Source of the DNA: an uncultured Bacteriovorax sp.
GTDB lineage: Bacteria > Bdellovibrionota > Bacteriovoracia > Bacteriovoracales > Bacteriovoracaceae
Length of the DNA: 25,750 nucleotides
Assembly (NCBI GenBank): GCA_946482295.1
Contig: CAMLRB010000018.1
Coordinates: 1 to 25,750, forward strand
Direction of reading: 5' to 3'
Shown in pieces: positions 1-8,000 of this stretch (position 1 is the stretch's first letter; every line of letters starts with the position of its first letter). The translations under genes were made by a program, and so were the position numbers. The notes beneath the pieces are model-generated. The model did not search any database. It had not been told where the DNA came from and saw only the letters and a list, made by a program, of their open reading frames with translations.

Positions 1-18
1 TCATGAATTTCTTCATGA
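1..18. repeat. Short perfect inverted repeat at window edge
   Basis: TCATGAA (1-7) and TTCATGA (12-18) are perfect reverse complements separated by 4 bases. The repeat lies about 40 bases beyond the stop codon of the leftmost gene and could be part of a weak hairpin or an operator of the next gene. There is no clear U-tract, and the left flank is outside the window. Confidence 0.35.
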
Positions 19-55
19 CCTTTCCTTATTTTCCACCACGGTAGTGGGGCAGTTT

Positions 56-1234
56 CTAAAAATAAAAGCGCGTCTCAAACTCATAACGTTCATACTTGGG
101 AGTATTTTTTCCACCCAAAATTGTTTGTCCGGCCAAGTTGAATTCAACAGGCAAAAAGAATCGCCCACTTCTATAAAGGGGAATAGTACTAAAATTGAGA
201 TTCGCCCGCGCAGTATGAGAATGTTTCTCTGTATCCGATTCTAGAATGCGATCACTCTCCGCAAATTCGCTCTGGTAATCAGATTTTTCAACGTAATCAA
301 AGGTATAAAGTAAACTAAATCGCCACAATTCGAGAAGATGAAATGTCGTTTGAAAATTGGTTTGAAACTTATTGCCTAATTTTATTTTGACGTCACCAGA
401 TCGCATCGTGATAGGAAAGGATTCTGATTCTGGTAAACGCACTCGCGTCTTGTAAGGAAATTGATAAGTAATTCGATTCCATTGATCGATACTGACTGAC
501 GGGTTTAGTGTTGCACCTCCCCCTAATTCTAAAAAGGTATCCCACTGCCCGTCACCAAATGCAATGTCTTGCAAGATATCTGGATTCTCTTCTTTCCCTG
601 TGGGAATGACTACCCCCGGATTAACTAATAATCCTACGTCATTTATCTTCATTAATCTGGTCATAAAACCAACTTCTGTATCACCAATGTCTGTTGATTC
701 CCAACGCCCCAAAGGTTGATAGTGGTAGTAGTTTACAAAAAGAGATTGGATCAATCTGAGATCAACATCAGGTAAATTTTCTAATTGAATCGCTCCACCA
801 ACATTACTTCTTCCCTTCTCTGTGCGCTCTACATGAAGATCCACTCGGGCCTTATAGTAGGGAACATAAGCATAAAGAGTCATCCAATCTGTAAGCCCTA
901 CGCCGCCTCCGAACACTTGTGCAGTTACTTTTGAGCTAGCACGTCCCTCAAATGTTCCAAACGAAAAGGCTGCATAATCGACTGCATTTAATGAATCTAG
1001 ATATGCATCTACGGCCGTATTAAGTCCTTTGATTGCATCTGCATTGATGTTTGCTTTTACATTATAACCTTTGAAGTCGCCTGTACTGCCGTAGCTTCCA
1101 GTAATGTCATTCGTTTGAATGTATCGAAAAGTGAAATTAAATACACCAGCTGGAAGTGTATCGTAATAAGCGGCCTGCAATGAATAAGCGTGAAGATAAA
1201 AAAGTATTCCCATCAACACTAATCTCATTATCAT
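56..1234 (-). CDS. Outer-membrane beta-barrel protein (phenol-degradation MetA-like channel fold likely)
   Basis: Predicted exported barrel of 392 residues from the chosen start, ending in the aromatic F-Y-F tail typical of substrates of the BAM assembly machinery. After a hydrophobic signal peptide (about 20 residues, cleavage near LQA/AYY) come alternating amphipathic strands rich in Tyr, Phe and Gly. The stretch with GDTEVGF, PTGKEEN and GDGQWDTF resembles the MetA-pathway/transporter-like outer-membrane family (PF13557); DUF3187 is another possibility. The open frame extends upstream to 1294, but that region is the terminator of the preceding gene, so I start at ATG 1234. A perfect TATAAT sits only 7 bases before this ATG and no Shine-Dalgarno is present, so the mRNA may be leaderless. 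ATG 1228 is an alternative start. Substrate unknown. Confidence 0.8.
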   Translation of the reverse strand: MIMRLVLMGILFYLHAYSLQAAYYDTLPAGVFNFTFRYIQTNDITGSYGSTGDFKGYNVKANINADAIKGLNTAVDAYLDSLNAVDYAAFSFGTFEGRASSKVTAQVFGGGVGLTDWMTLYAYVPYYKARVDLHVERTEKGRSNVGGAIQLENLPDVDLRLIQSLFVNYYHYQPLGRWESTDIGDTEVGFMTRLMKINDVGLLVNPGVVIPTGKEENPDILQDIAFGDGQWDTFLELGGGATLNPSVSIDQWNRITYQFPYKTRVRLPESESFPITMRSGDVKIKLGNKFQTNFQTTFHLLELWRFSLLYTFDYVEKSDYQSEFAESDRILESDTEKHSHTARANLNFSTIPLYRSGRFFLPVEFNLAGQTILGGKNTPKYERYEFETRFYF

Positions 1235-1241
1235 GGCAGGC

Positions 1242-1247
1242 ATTATA
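1242..1247 (-). promoter_or_regulatory. Perfect -10 box TATAAT next to the barrel gene start
   Basis: TATAAT on the minus strand ends 7 bases before ATG 1234. It directly follows the U-tract of the upstream gene's terminator. No good -35 is visible at 16-18 bases. Transcription would begin at or just before the start codon. Confidence 0.5.
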
Positions 1248-1254
1248 GCCGGCC

Positions 1255-1290
1255 AAAAGAAAAAAAGGCCAGGGATAACCCTGACCTTTT
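1255..1290 (-). terminator. Rho-independent terminator of the small barrel gene
   Basis: On the minus strand a 12-bp stem (AAAAGGTCAGGG / CCCTGGCCTTTT, one G-U wobble that pairs only in this orientation) with a 4-base loop is followed by a T-rich run. It lies just after the stop codon of the gene at 1316-1879 and just before the promoter of the next gene. Confidence 0.85.
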
Positions 1291-1315
1291 CCAAGTTCTG
1301 GGAGATTCAAAATGA

Positions 1316-1879
1316 TTAATACCAATACTTAACAGCTGCGGCCGCAACCAGTGAATCTGGGTTGTCCGAAACAAACATGTATTTGGCATTTAGACCCAAC
1401 GAAATAACATCGTGTACTTTGTTGGTCAGTGGGATATCGAAACCTACTGTAGGTGCAACGACCCACTCAAACTTATCGTCGATGACTGTGGGACCAACAC
1501 CTGCACCAATCCAAGAGCTTTTTAGTACTGGTATGTCACCGCCGAAATTGTAAGTTCCTTTCGCTAATAATGTTGTTCTTTGATCTTGATCTGCATTATC
1601 TAATTCAGTTGTTGTTAGCTCAGCTGCTACACCAAAGGGAACCCATGGTTGAAATCCAACGTTAATACCATATTCTGCACTCGAATCTAAATCTTCAGGA
1701 TTGTTAATCCCTCCAGTTAGCCCCATGTGAAGACGATATTCGTCACTTTCAGCGGCACGAACTTCTGGAAATGTTCCTTCCATTCTGTTCCCTACACGAT
1801 CCATTCTCTCACCTAATGTCTGGGCAAAGCCTGTAACTGAACTCGTAAGCAATGTGAGGACAAGCCATTTTTTTAACAT
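1316..1879 (-). CDS. Small outer-membrane beta-barrel protein
   Basis: 187 residues from the chosen start. An N-terminal signal peptide (MLKKWLVLTLL to about GFAQ) is followed by a short coiled or polar stretch (LGERMDRVGNRMEG). About eight amphipathic beta strands follow, and the protein ends VKYWY with a terminal aromatic. This fits an eight-stranded OmpA/OmpW-like barrel in the outer membrane; I cannot assign a family. An upstream in-frame ATG at 1891 exists, but GGAGAG lies at good distance before ATG 1879, so 1879 is preferred. The gene is read alone and ends in a strong terminator. The downstream barrel gene has its own -10, so the two are separately transcribed. Confidence 0.8.
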   Translation of the reverse strand: MLKKWLVLTLLTSSVTGFAQTLGERMDRVGNRMEGTFPEVRAAESDEYRLHMGLTGGINNPEDLDSSAEYGINVGFQPWVPFGVAAELTTTELDNADQDQRTTLLAKGTYNFGGDIPVLKSSWIGAGVGPTVIDDKFEWVVAPTVGFDIPLTNKVHDVISLGLNAKYMFVSDNPDSLVAAAAVKYWY

Positions 1880-2024
1880 AACACTCTCCATGTTTTATGC
1901 CCCTTTTCGCAAGGGTTCTCTTAACTACTTGCTTAAATTGCAAGGCCTGTACCCAAAAATTGGGCGCATCATGCACTGGAAATGTCTTTACGAATTTCTT
2001 GAGAAATTTGCGCAGTTGGGGCAG

Positions 2025-2053
2025 TTGACCCAACAACATATTATTCTTATCAT
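2025..2053 (+). promoter_or_regulatory. Sigma70-like promoter of the YkvA-like gene, leaderless geometry
   Basis: TTGACC (2025-2030), a 17-base spacer and TATCAT (2048-2053) end 6 bases before ATG 2060, so the expected transcription start falls on or next to the start codon. Two direct copies of GCAGTTG (2012-2018 and 2021-2027) overlap the -35 and could be an activator or repressor site. Confidence 0.6.
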
Positions 2054-2059
2054 CCTTAG

Positions 2060-2410
2060 ATGAAAAAATTTTTTAATGATCTCAAAGATTTTATTGTAAA
2101 GACTTCTGAAGATGAGCGCATACCTTCGCGTGATAAAAAAATAATTTTGGCCCTTGTGGCCCTAATTCTCTCACCTGTCGATTTCATCCCTGATTGGATT
2201 CCTGTTTTTGGTTTGATGGATGACATCGTTCTCTTGTCATTGGTACTTGATTATTTTTTTACAACACTTGATCAGGCCATTATCCTTAGCCACTTTCCGT
2301 GGGACATGAAGGCCTATGCAAGAGTTAAGAGGCTGGCCAAAGCAACTTCACTGCTTGTGCCTGGATTCATAAAAAATAATCTTTGGCAGTATACGCGCGA
2401 TCCCTTTTAA
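2060..2410 (+). CDS. YkvA family (DUF1232) small membrane protein
   Basis: 116 residues. The core SPVDFIPDWIPVFGLMDD (about residues 38-55), preceded by a hydrophobic helix (IILALVALIL) and followed by a second hydrophobic stretch (IVLLSLVLDYFF), is the hallmark of the YkvA/DUF1232 family (PF06803). These proteins have no firm biochemical role; they are small and probably associated with the inner membrane. There is no Shine-Dalgarno before the ATG. Instead a sigma70-like promoter ends 6 bases upstream. The gene converges on the histidine kinase gene with a gap of 7 bases. Family call is firm; function unknown. Confidence 0.9.
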   Translation: MKKFFNDLKDFIVKTSEDERIPSRDKKIILALVALILSPVDFIPDWIPVFGLMDDIVLLSLVLDYFFTTLDQAIILSHFPWDMKAYARVKRLAKATSLLVPGFIKNNLWQYTRDPF

Positions 2411-2417
2411 AAACATC

Positions 2418-3755
2418 CTAAGCAATCGGATAAGTTATTTCAAAACAACTATCGTGAATTACGCGATTGATTTTGATTGTACCTTGATCAAGTTCTACTA
2501 AACGACGACATTCAGCAAGGCCCATACCTGTTCCATTTATCTTTGTTGTATAGAGGGATTGAAAAACTTTTTCCTCGGAACCTAGTGGTATTCCTGGACC
2601 ATTATCATAGATGCGTGTGATTCCATGATTGTTTTCAATGTGGCCACTAACTGTAATCTTTTTTGTTGTGAGTTCAGTGCTATTTAGAGAATCAATGGCA
2701 TTCACAATAACATTGAGAAAAACCTGGAATAGTTGATGCTCTCTTCCCAAAATCATCATGTCTTCTAAATTGTCTGTGTCATATGAAATATCAGCAGTAT
2801 CTCGAAGTAGCCTGCTCGCGTCGATTGCTTCGAGTGCTATTTTTTTCATCGATACTTTGGCAAGAGGATCATTATCACTTTTACGATAGATCGATTTTGT
2901 ACTCTTAATGATCTTCATAACTCGATCAAGATTTTTTAAGATGATTTCTAAATTAGACTTGGTATCCTCGTTGCAATTACTATACATAAGCTGCTTAGAT
3001 TTCACCATTATAACAGTCAAAGGATTGTTAATTTCATGAACCATGCGTGAGAGTGATTCACCAAGTTCACTAAACTTTTTAAGTTTCTCCTCTTCTTCGT
3101 GGAGATGCATGATTTCTTTGTAATTAGCAAGATTTCTTTTGGCCATCGGATAAAATAATAGAAGACCTTCCGCAAGGACGAGAACTACTGTACATAAATA
3201 GAGAAAGTTTTTTATATCCAAATATTCATCGAAAATTTCTTTCGCCCGCTTTTCACGTATCAAAGTCGAACTGTCGAAATATTTTAGTATTGGGCCAGTC
3301 GCATTCTGAAAAATAACCAAACTACCTTCTGAAGTCATCCGATCATTCGTAAAAGAATCAATGAGGTTAAAAAATTCTAAAACTTTATTTCGCTCTTTTG
3401 TATCCAGTTCAGCAATTTCTTTAGTATTCAATTCTAAAAGACCTTCTGAATTTAAAAGAAGAAAAGTTTTTCTTAATTCTTCTAAGTTAGATTGAATCTC
3501 TTGTTTGTAAATCTTTTGAAGATTTTCATCTTTGGTCAGATAAGCTCTGTGAGCAAAGGCCGCAATCCTTTGAGACAACATTCTTTGTTTTCCAGATATA
3601 TTTATGATGCTGGCAAATTTACTCTGCTTCTTCATCATTTGTCTCTCGACATAAAAACTCGCGGTCACCAATGCGATAATAGTGCTAAGGGCGAATGCAT
3701 AGAGGGCCAAAGAACTTTCAAAAGATTTAGTGAATTTTTGGTAGGAATTGTTCAT
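2418..3755 (-). CDS. Membrane sensor histidine kinase with PilJ/NarX-type sensory domain
   Basis: 445 residues. TM1 is at about 13-35 and TM2 at about 186-205, with a periplasmic region of about 150 residues between them. Just after TM1, GKQRMLSQR (55-63) matches the type IV pilus methyl-accepting/NarX N-terminal domain (PF13675). The phospho-acceptor His is H240 in VHEINNPLT. The ATPase domain has the N box NVIVNAIDSL (348-357), G1 DNGPGIP (384-390) and G2 GTGMGL (408-413). It should autophosphorylate on H240 and pass phosphate to a response regulator, but none is encoded in the window, so it is an orphan here. The start codon lies inside a perfect inverted repeat and lacks a Shine-Dalgarno. 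M1 is kept because it supplies TM1. Confidence 0.92.
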   Translation of the reverse strand: MNNSYQKFTKSFESSLALYAFALSTIIALVTASFYVERQMMKKQSKFASIINISGKQRMLSQRIAAFAHRAYLTKDENLQKIYKQEIQSNLEELRKTFLLLNSEGLLELNTKEIAELDTKERNKVLEFFNLIDSFTNDRMTSEGSLVIFQNATGPILKYFDSSTLIREKRAKEIFDEYLDIKNFLYLCTVVLVLAEGLLLFYPMAKRNLANYKEIMHLHEEEEKLKKFSELGESLSRMVHEINNPLTVIMVKSKQLMYSNCNEDTKSNLEIILKNLDRVMKIIKSTKSIYRKSDNDPLAKVSMKKIALEAIDASRLLRDTADISYDTDNLEDMMILGREHQLFQVFLNVIVNAIDSLNSTELTTKKITVSGHIENNHGITRIYDNGPGIPLGSEEKVFQSLYTTKINGTGMGLAECRRLVELDQGTIKINRVIHDSCFEITYPIA

Positions 3756-3774
3756 ACAATTATCATTGTATGAA
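3751..3774 (-). promoter_or_regulatory. 10-bp inverted repeat spanning the kinase start codon
   Basis: TTCATACAAT (3751-3760) and ATTGTATGAA (3765-3774) are perfect reverse complements with a 4-base loop. The kinase start codon (3753-3755) is in the downstream arm. It may be an operator, or an RNA hairpin occluding the start if the transcript begins upstream. Confidence 0.6.
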
Positions 3775-3793
3775 ATAAGCCAGCCCTCGTCAG
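3765..3793 (-). promoter_or_regulatory. Possible promoter of the histidine kinase
   Basis: On the minus strand CTGACG (3793-3788), a 17-base spacer and TACAAT (3770-3765) end 9 bases before ATG 3755. The -10 lies in the upstream arm of the inverted repeat, and the -35 begins in the loop of the Hsp20 terminator-like hairpin. Confidence 0.4.
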
Positions 3794-3810
3794 AAAAAGT
3801 TTACGAGGGC
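3783..3810 (-). terminator. Hairpin after the Hsp20 gene, probable terminator
   Basis: GCCCTCGT / ACGAGGGC form a perfect 8-bp GC-rich stem with a 12-base loop, 11 bases beyond the Hsp20 stop codon. The following T-rich run is weak (TGGCTTATTTC), so termination efficiency is uncertain. Confidence 0.55.
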
Positions 3811-3821
3811 CGCACAACAAT

Positions 3822-4280
3822 TTAATTGATAACTTCTTTATCGTTTTTACCGAAGCTTAAAAAATTTTGCCATTTTTTTGGTTTTTCTCCGCTAATGACA
3901 TTAATGCGTTTCTTATATTTACTCTCTTCTAATTTAGGAAAGGCAATTGTGAGGACGCCATTTTCATAGTGAGCATCAATGTTATCAATGTCTGTGTTTT
4001 TTGGAATTGCAAAATTTCTACTATACTTTAGAGTTTGCTCTCCGCGCTTATCAAATAGCTTTTTCCTTTCAGCACTAATCATTAATTGCCCATCTTCAAT
4101 AGTGATCTCGATATCTTTGGCATGCACCCCAGGCATATCCATTGATGTTAAAAAGTGTCCGTCGGCTTCAACATAATTTTCGTTTTCAGTAATGAGAGTT
4201 TCAAGTTCTCTAAACTCAGGTGCAAAACGGAATGGTGTTAAAGTCGGGTCTAGCAATGTGACAAATTGTCTTGTTCTCAT
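3822..4280 (-). CDS. Small heat-shock protein, Hsp20/alpha-crystallin family
   Basis: 152 residues, the usual size. The alpha-crystallin domain runs from about residue 36 to 128, with DMPGVHAKDIEI near the first strands and the diagnostic GVLTIAFPK (108-116). An I-x-V-type C-terminal motif (RINVI, about 125-129) is used for oligomer assembly in this family. It is an ATP-independent holdase that binds unfolding proteins in the cytoplasm. AAGGAGG stands at ideal distance before the ATG. A sigma70-like promoter is visible upstream; I see no clear CIRCE element or heat-shock sigma consensus. It lies upstream of, and in the same direction as, the histidine kinase, separated from it by a hairpin. 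Confidence 0.95.
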   Translation of the reverse strand: MRTRQFVTLLDPTLTPFRFAPEFRELETLITENENYVEADGHFLTSMDMPGVHAKDIEITIEDGQLMISAERKKLFDKRGEQTLKYSRNFAIPKNTDIDNIDAHYENGVLTIAFPKLEESKYKKRINVISGEKPKKWQNFLSFGKNDKEVIN

Positions 4281-4318
4281 AATCTATCCTCCTTGTTAGG
4301 TCATAACGTTCTAAGCAA

Positions 4319-4346
4319 AAAATAAGAGCAATCTTTTTCTCGTCAA
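4319..4346 (-). promoter_or_regulatory. Promoter of the Hsp20 gene
   Basis: TTGACG (4346-4341), a 16-base spacer and TATTTT (4324-4319) on the minus strand predict a leader of about 30 bases containing AAGGAGG. Confidence 0.5.
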
Positions 4347-4402
4347 GGTCTCAAAATACATTCTTTGCAATTTTTTTTTAATGTTGATATTAATTTTCAG
4401 CT

Positions 4403-4429
4403 TCTAAGCAATAAGTCTTAGATTTTTTT
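4403..4429 (+). promoter_or_regulatory. AT-rich hairpin plus T-run in the leader of the secreted protein gene
   Basis: TCTAAG (4403-4408) pairs with CTTAGA (4417-4422), directly followed by seven T (4423-4429) and then the GGAGG ribosome site. The layout is that of a weak attenuator, but the stem is only 6 bp and AU-rich, and the transcription start is unknown. Confidence 0.25.
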
Positions 4430-4443
4430 AATATGGAGGATTA

Positions 4444-5007
4444 ATGAAAAAGCTAATGATGGTCATTTTCGCCCTGTTTTCCGTGCAGACCTACTCCGCC
4501 TCAATGGACATAAAGGCCGGCCAACTTGGTCTAAAATTTGAAAATGTCACGGGCGATAAAGAATTAGAAATTACTTCAATAAGACCAATCGTAGAATGCT
4601 CGACAACCTACTACACTTTTTTTGGTGATGTCCACACTGTCACTAATTCGTCGGAGTTAAAGGCCGTTCATTATCCTGATTCACTCCATGTTGGAACGAC
4701 TGGCATCTCTTATGTTCAATTGAATATTTCAGCTGGAAACCAAGTATTTGCCCCTAAAAAAACTTTCTACCGAGACCAAAGCTGTCAGTTCGGCATAAAG
4801 TTTAAAGCTCTTGTTCTGAATGAATCGTCAGGGGATGAAATTATGAATGGTGAAGTGAATGCGATGCTGTTTAAAACGGCTCGTGAAAACACTGACATCA
4901 TTACTGAGATGGCCTCAAGAAAAGTTCTCAAATTTAAAGTTCAAACGGCCTCTGATGGCCAGATTGAATTCGATCTCGGAGAACTCGGAGTCTTCAAGCT
5001 AAATTAA
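4444..5007 (+). CDS. Secreted/periplasmic protein of unknown function
   Basis: 187 residues. Signal peptide MKKLMMVIFALFSVQTYSA with cleavage near residue 19; the mature part is mostly beta-rich. Two cysteines only, C52 and C114, which could form one disulfide in the periplasm. GGAGG lies 5 bases before the ATG, so the start is secure. I do not recognise a family. The gene is divergent from hsp20 and its 3' end overlaps the ABC exporter gene tail to tail by 14 bases, so the last codons are read on both strands. Confidence 0.8.
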   Translation: MKKLMMVIFALFSVQTYSASMDIKAGQLGLKFENVTGDKELEITSIRPIVECSTTYYTFFGDVHTVTNSSELKAVHYPDSLHVGTTGISYVQLNISAGNQVFAPKKTFYRDQSCQFGIKFKALVLNESSGDEIMNGEVNAMLFKTARENTDIITEMASRKVLKFKVQTASDGQIEFDLGELGVFKLN

Positions 5008-8000
5008 AAAGATTGGCCTTTCCGTCCTGAATTTCAATAATTTGATCACAGTCTTTAATTGTACCTAAACGATGAGCAATTATAACGAGAGTCACGCCAT
5101 GAAGTTCATGGCGTATGACTTTCTGAAGAAGTGCATCTGTCTGAACATCCACACTCGCTGTCGCTTCATCCATAACAATGATTTTTGCCTTAATAAGCAG
5201 TGCTCTCGCCATACAGAGAAGCTGGCGTTGTCCTTGGCTCAGATTTGTTCCACCTTCAGTCAGTTTGGTTTGCAGGCCCTCAGGGAGTGAGGATATATAT
5301 GACCACATTTCTGCTTGTTTCAAACAAGCAATGATCTCTGCATCTGTGTACTCAGAGTACCGATCCAAATTCGATCTGATTGTTCCCATGAAAAGAGTTG
5401 GATCTTGAGGGATAATCGCCATACTTCTTCGCAAGCGATTAAGTGGAACACTCGCTATATCAATCCCATCGATGAAGATTGCTCCTTGATCGAGTTCAAT
5501 GAATCTAAACAGAGTTTGGAAAAAAGTACTTTTTCCCGATCCTGTTCTCCCCATAATTCCCACTTTTTGTCCCGCTTCGATTTTGCAGCTGACTCCTTTC
5601 AAAACTAGTGGCAAGTGGGGAGCATATCGGACATGAACATCATCCACTACAATCTCTCCATGCTCAGGCCATGAGTCGGGAATTTGTTTGTGAACATTTC
5701 CAACAACATCTTGCTCAGAAGGAAGTGAAGCAAAAAATTTCAATCGCTCAATGCTCGTCATACGCGATTCGATATCTGCAAAGACTCGCACGCCCCAGTT
5801 TAGATAGGCCCAGAAAGAAAGTGAATAAAGAGTCACAAGCCCAGCGGTTCCTGCGTTCATATAACCATGATAGGCAGAGAGAGCAACTCCCATTGATGTC
5901 GTCATAGAAATTATTCCACCTACAATCGGAATGCGCGATGAAAACCAACGATTGAGCATGTAGTGGTTATAGAACATACGATGACTTTCTTCTAATTTTT
6001 GGAAAAAGCTTTCAACGAACCACTGCTCTTTATTGTAACTGCGAATGACAACAAGCACCTGTAACGTTTCTTTAAAATGAGCATAACGAGGAGAACGCGC
6101 TATACTGTCGAATCGCTTTGCTTCGCGTGCAGGTCTTCGATAATTGTTTTGAATAAAATAATAGAGAGTCATAACTGGAACGATCACTATAATCATCAAA
6201 GGCATTAGACCTAAAATGAGAAAGAGTGATACTCCTACTTGCAATAGACTGTTCACTACACTAACGAAACTCCATTGCAAATAAATATCTACAGATTCTA
6301 CATCTCGTGAAAAACGCTGTATGATTCGTCCCACTGGGGTTGAATCAAAAAAACGCACAGGAGCTTTCAAAACGCTTTTGAGCATATCATCGTGCATGGC
6401 CTTTCCAGCTTTCATGCCTCGATCAAGCCAGAATAAACTGTTCAACAAACTAAATAACAAGACAAGAATTCCAATCACACCATAAACAGCTACGCCTTTT
6501 AGTGGTTGCCATTCATTAGTGTGCGAAGAAAAATAAGAAAGCCACCATTTTTGAAGAAGTGGCGAGAGCGCGACAGCAACCGCTCCCAATGTGAGGATCG
6601 TGAGAATGAAAAATTTTAAACGTGGATTTTTACCACCCAATGAAAGGAGATAATCGCCATAGATGGATTTTTTAACAGCTCCCACTTCCCTGTCTTCATC
6701 TTCTGTAATACGGGTGACTTCTTCTTCAACAGCTTGGGCCAATGGGTTACTTGGATTATGAAGATGAACCTGCTCATAGGTTAAGTCAGCAGTAATAATT
6801 TCTGCAGGAACAGCTTCAGCAACTTCGGACTGATCCTCTCCTCGAGATTTTGCATGTTCTGCATAAAACTCGTTAAATTGTTTAGAGTGTAAAAGCAATT
6901 CTTCAAATTTTCCGTTGGCCGTAATCACTCCATTCTCAAGGAAGAGAATACGATCAAATCTTTTTAAGTGTTCAAGTCTATGAGTAGCAACTACTCTCGT
7001 AATGTTTTTCCATTCACCAAATAACAATCTCTCGCAAAGTAAATCTTCTGTAGCACCATCAACGGCCGAAAGTGGATCATCGAGCAATACAGCTTGAGGA
7101 TTTTGCATAAAAGCACGAGCTAGACCTACTCTTTGCTTTTGACCTCCTGAGAGATTCACTCCCTTTTCTCCAATTTCAGTTCGCAAACCAGAGCTCCAGT
7201 TTTTGAGATCTTTTTCCAGGCAAGCCGTATGTAAGGCCTTTTTTACTCTACCGCCATTAAATGTTTCACCAAAAAGAATATTTTCGAGAAGTGAAGCATT
7301 GACGATATAGGCTTCCTGCGGAAGGTAAGCAAATTGCGGACGAATTGGTGAATGATCATTCCCAAAGGTCACTGAGCCCGAAGAAATTTTCAACTCTCCT
7401 AAAATTGTAAGCAGAAGTGAACTTTTTCCTGAACCAACTCCTCCTACGATCGCAACGGATTCACCGGGACGAATGGCGACAGAAATATTTTTTAAGACTG
7501 GAGAACTCTCCAGAGAGTAATGAGCGTTGACTCCATTGAGTTCCAAACCTACTGCACTCTCAACATTTTGTTGTGTTTGAACGTTGGGAAGTGTTTCCTG
7601 ATTGAGGAAATTTATTATTCTTCCGGCCCCCACATAACCATTTGTCATACGTGAGAGAAGATGTGAGAGTTCGCCAAATGGACCTTCTAACAATGAAAAA
7701 AGCGAGACGCATGTAAAGATGAGGGCAGCATCTAGTTTTTCACCTCGATACGCGTGAGTGGCCAAAGCAACAAAGAGAACAACTGTTGAAACGGCCATAT
7801 AGGCCATGCCCGAGAGAACTTCAGACCGGGCCAGACGTTTACGGCTCATGAGTTCGCGATCGCGAATTTGCATGACATCTTTTTCTACGCTTCTTTCCCA
7901 AGCAAAATATTTAACAACTCGAATGGCATTCAAAACTTGTGTCATGAGCGTTACACGCTGATCTCGAAACGCCATCATGTCTTCATCGAGTTTACTAAAT

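Noticed and set aside
1235..1294. Upstream extension of the barrel gene to an ATG at 1294
   Set aside because: The segment is the terminator hairpin and U-tract of the preceding gene plus a -10 box; the signal peptide begins cleanly at 1234.
5072..5948. Several plus-strand frames opposite the ABCC exporter
   Set aside because: They are opposite the conserved NBD2 and TMD2 coding region and show no domain or ribosome site.
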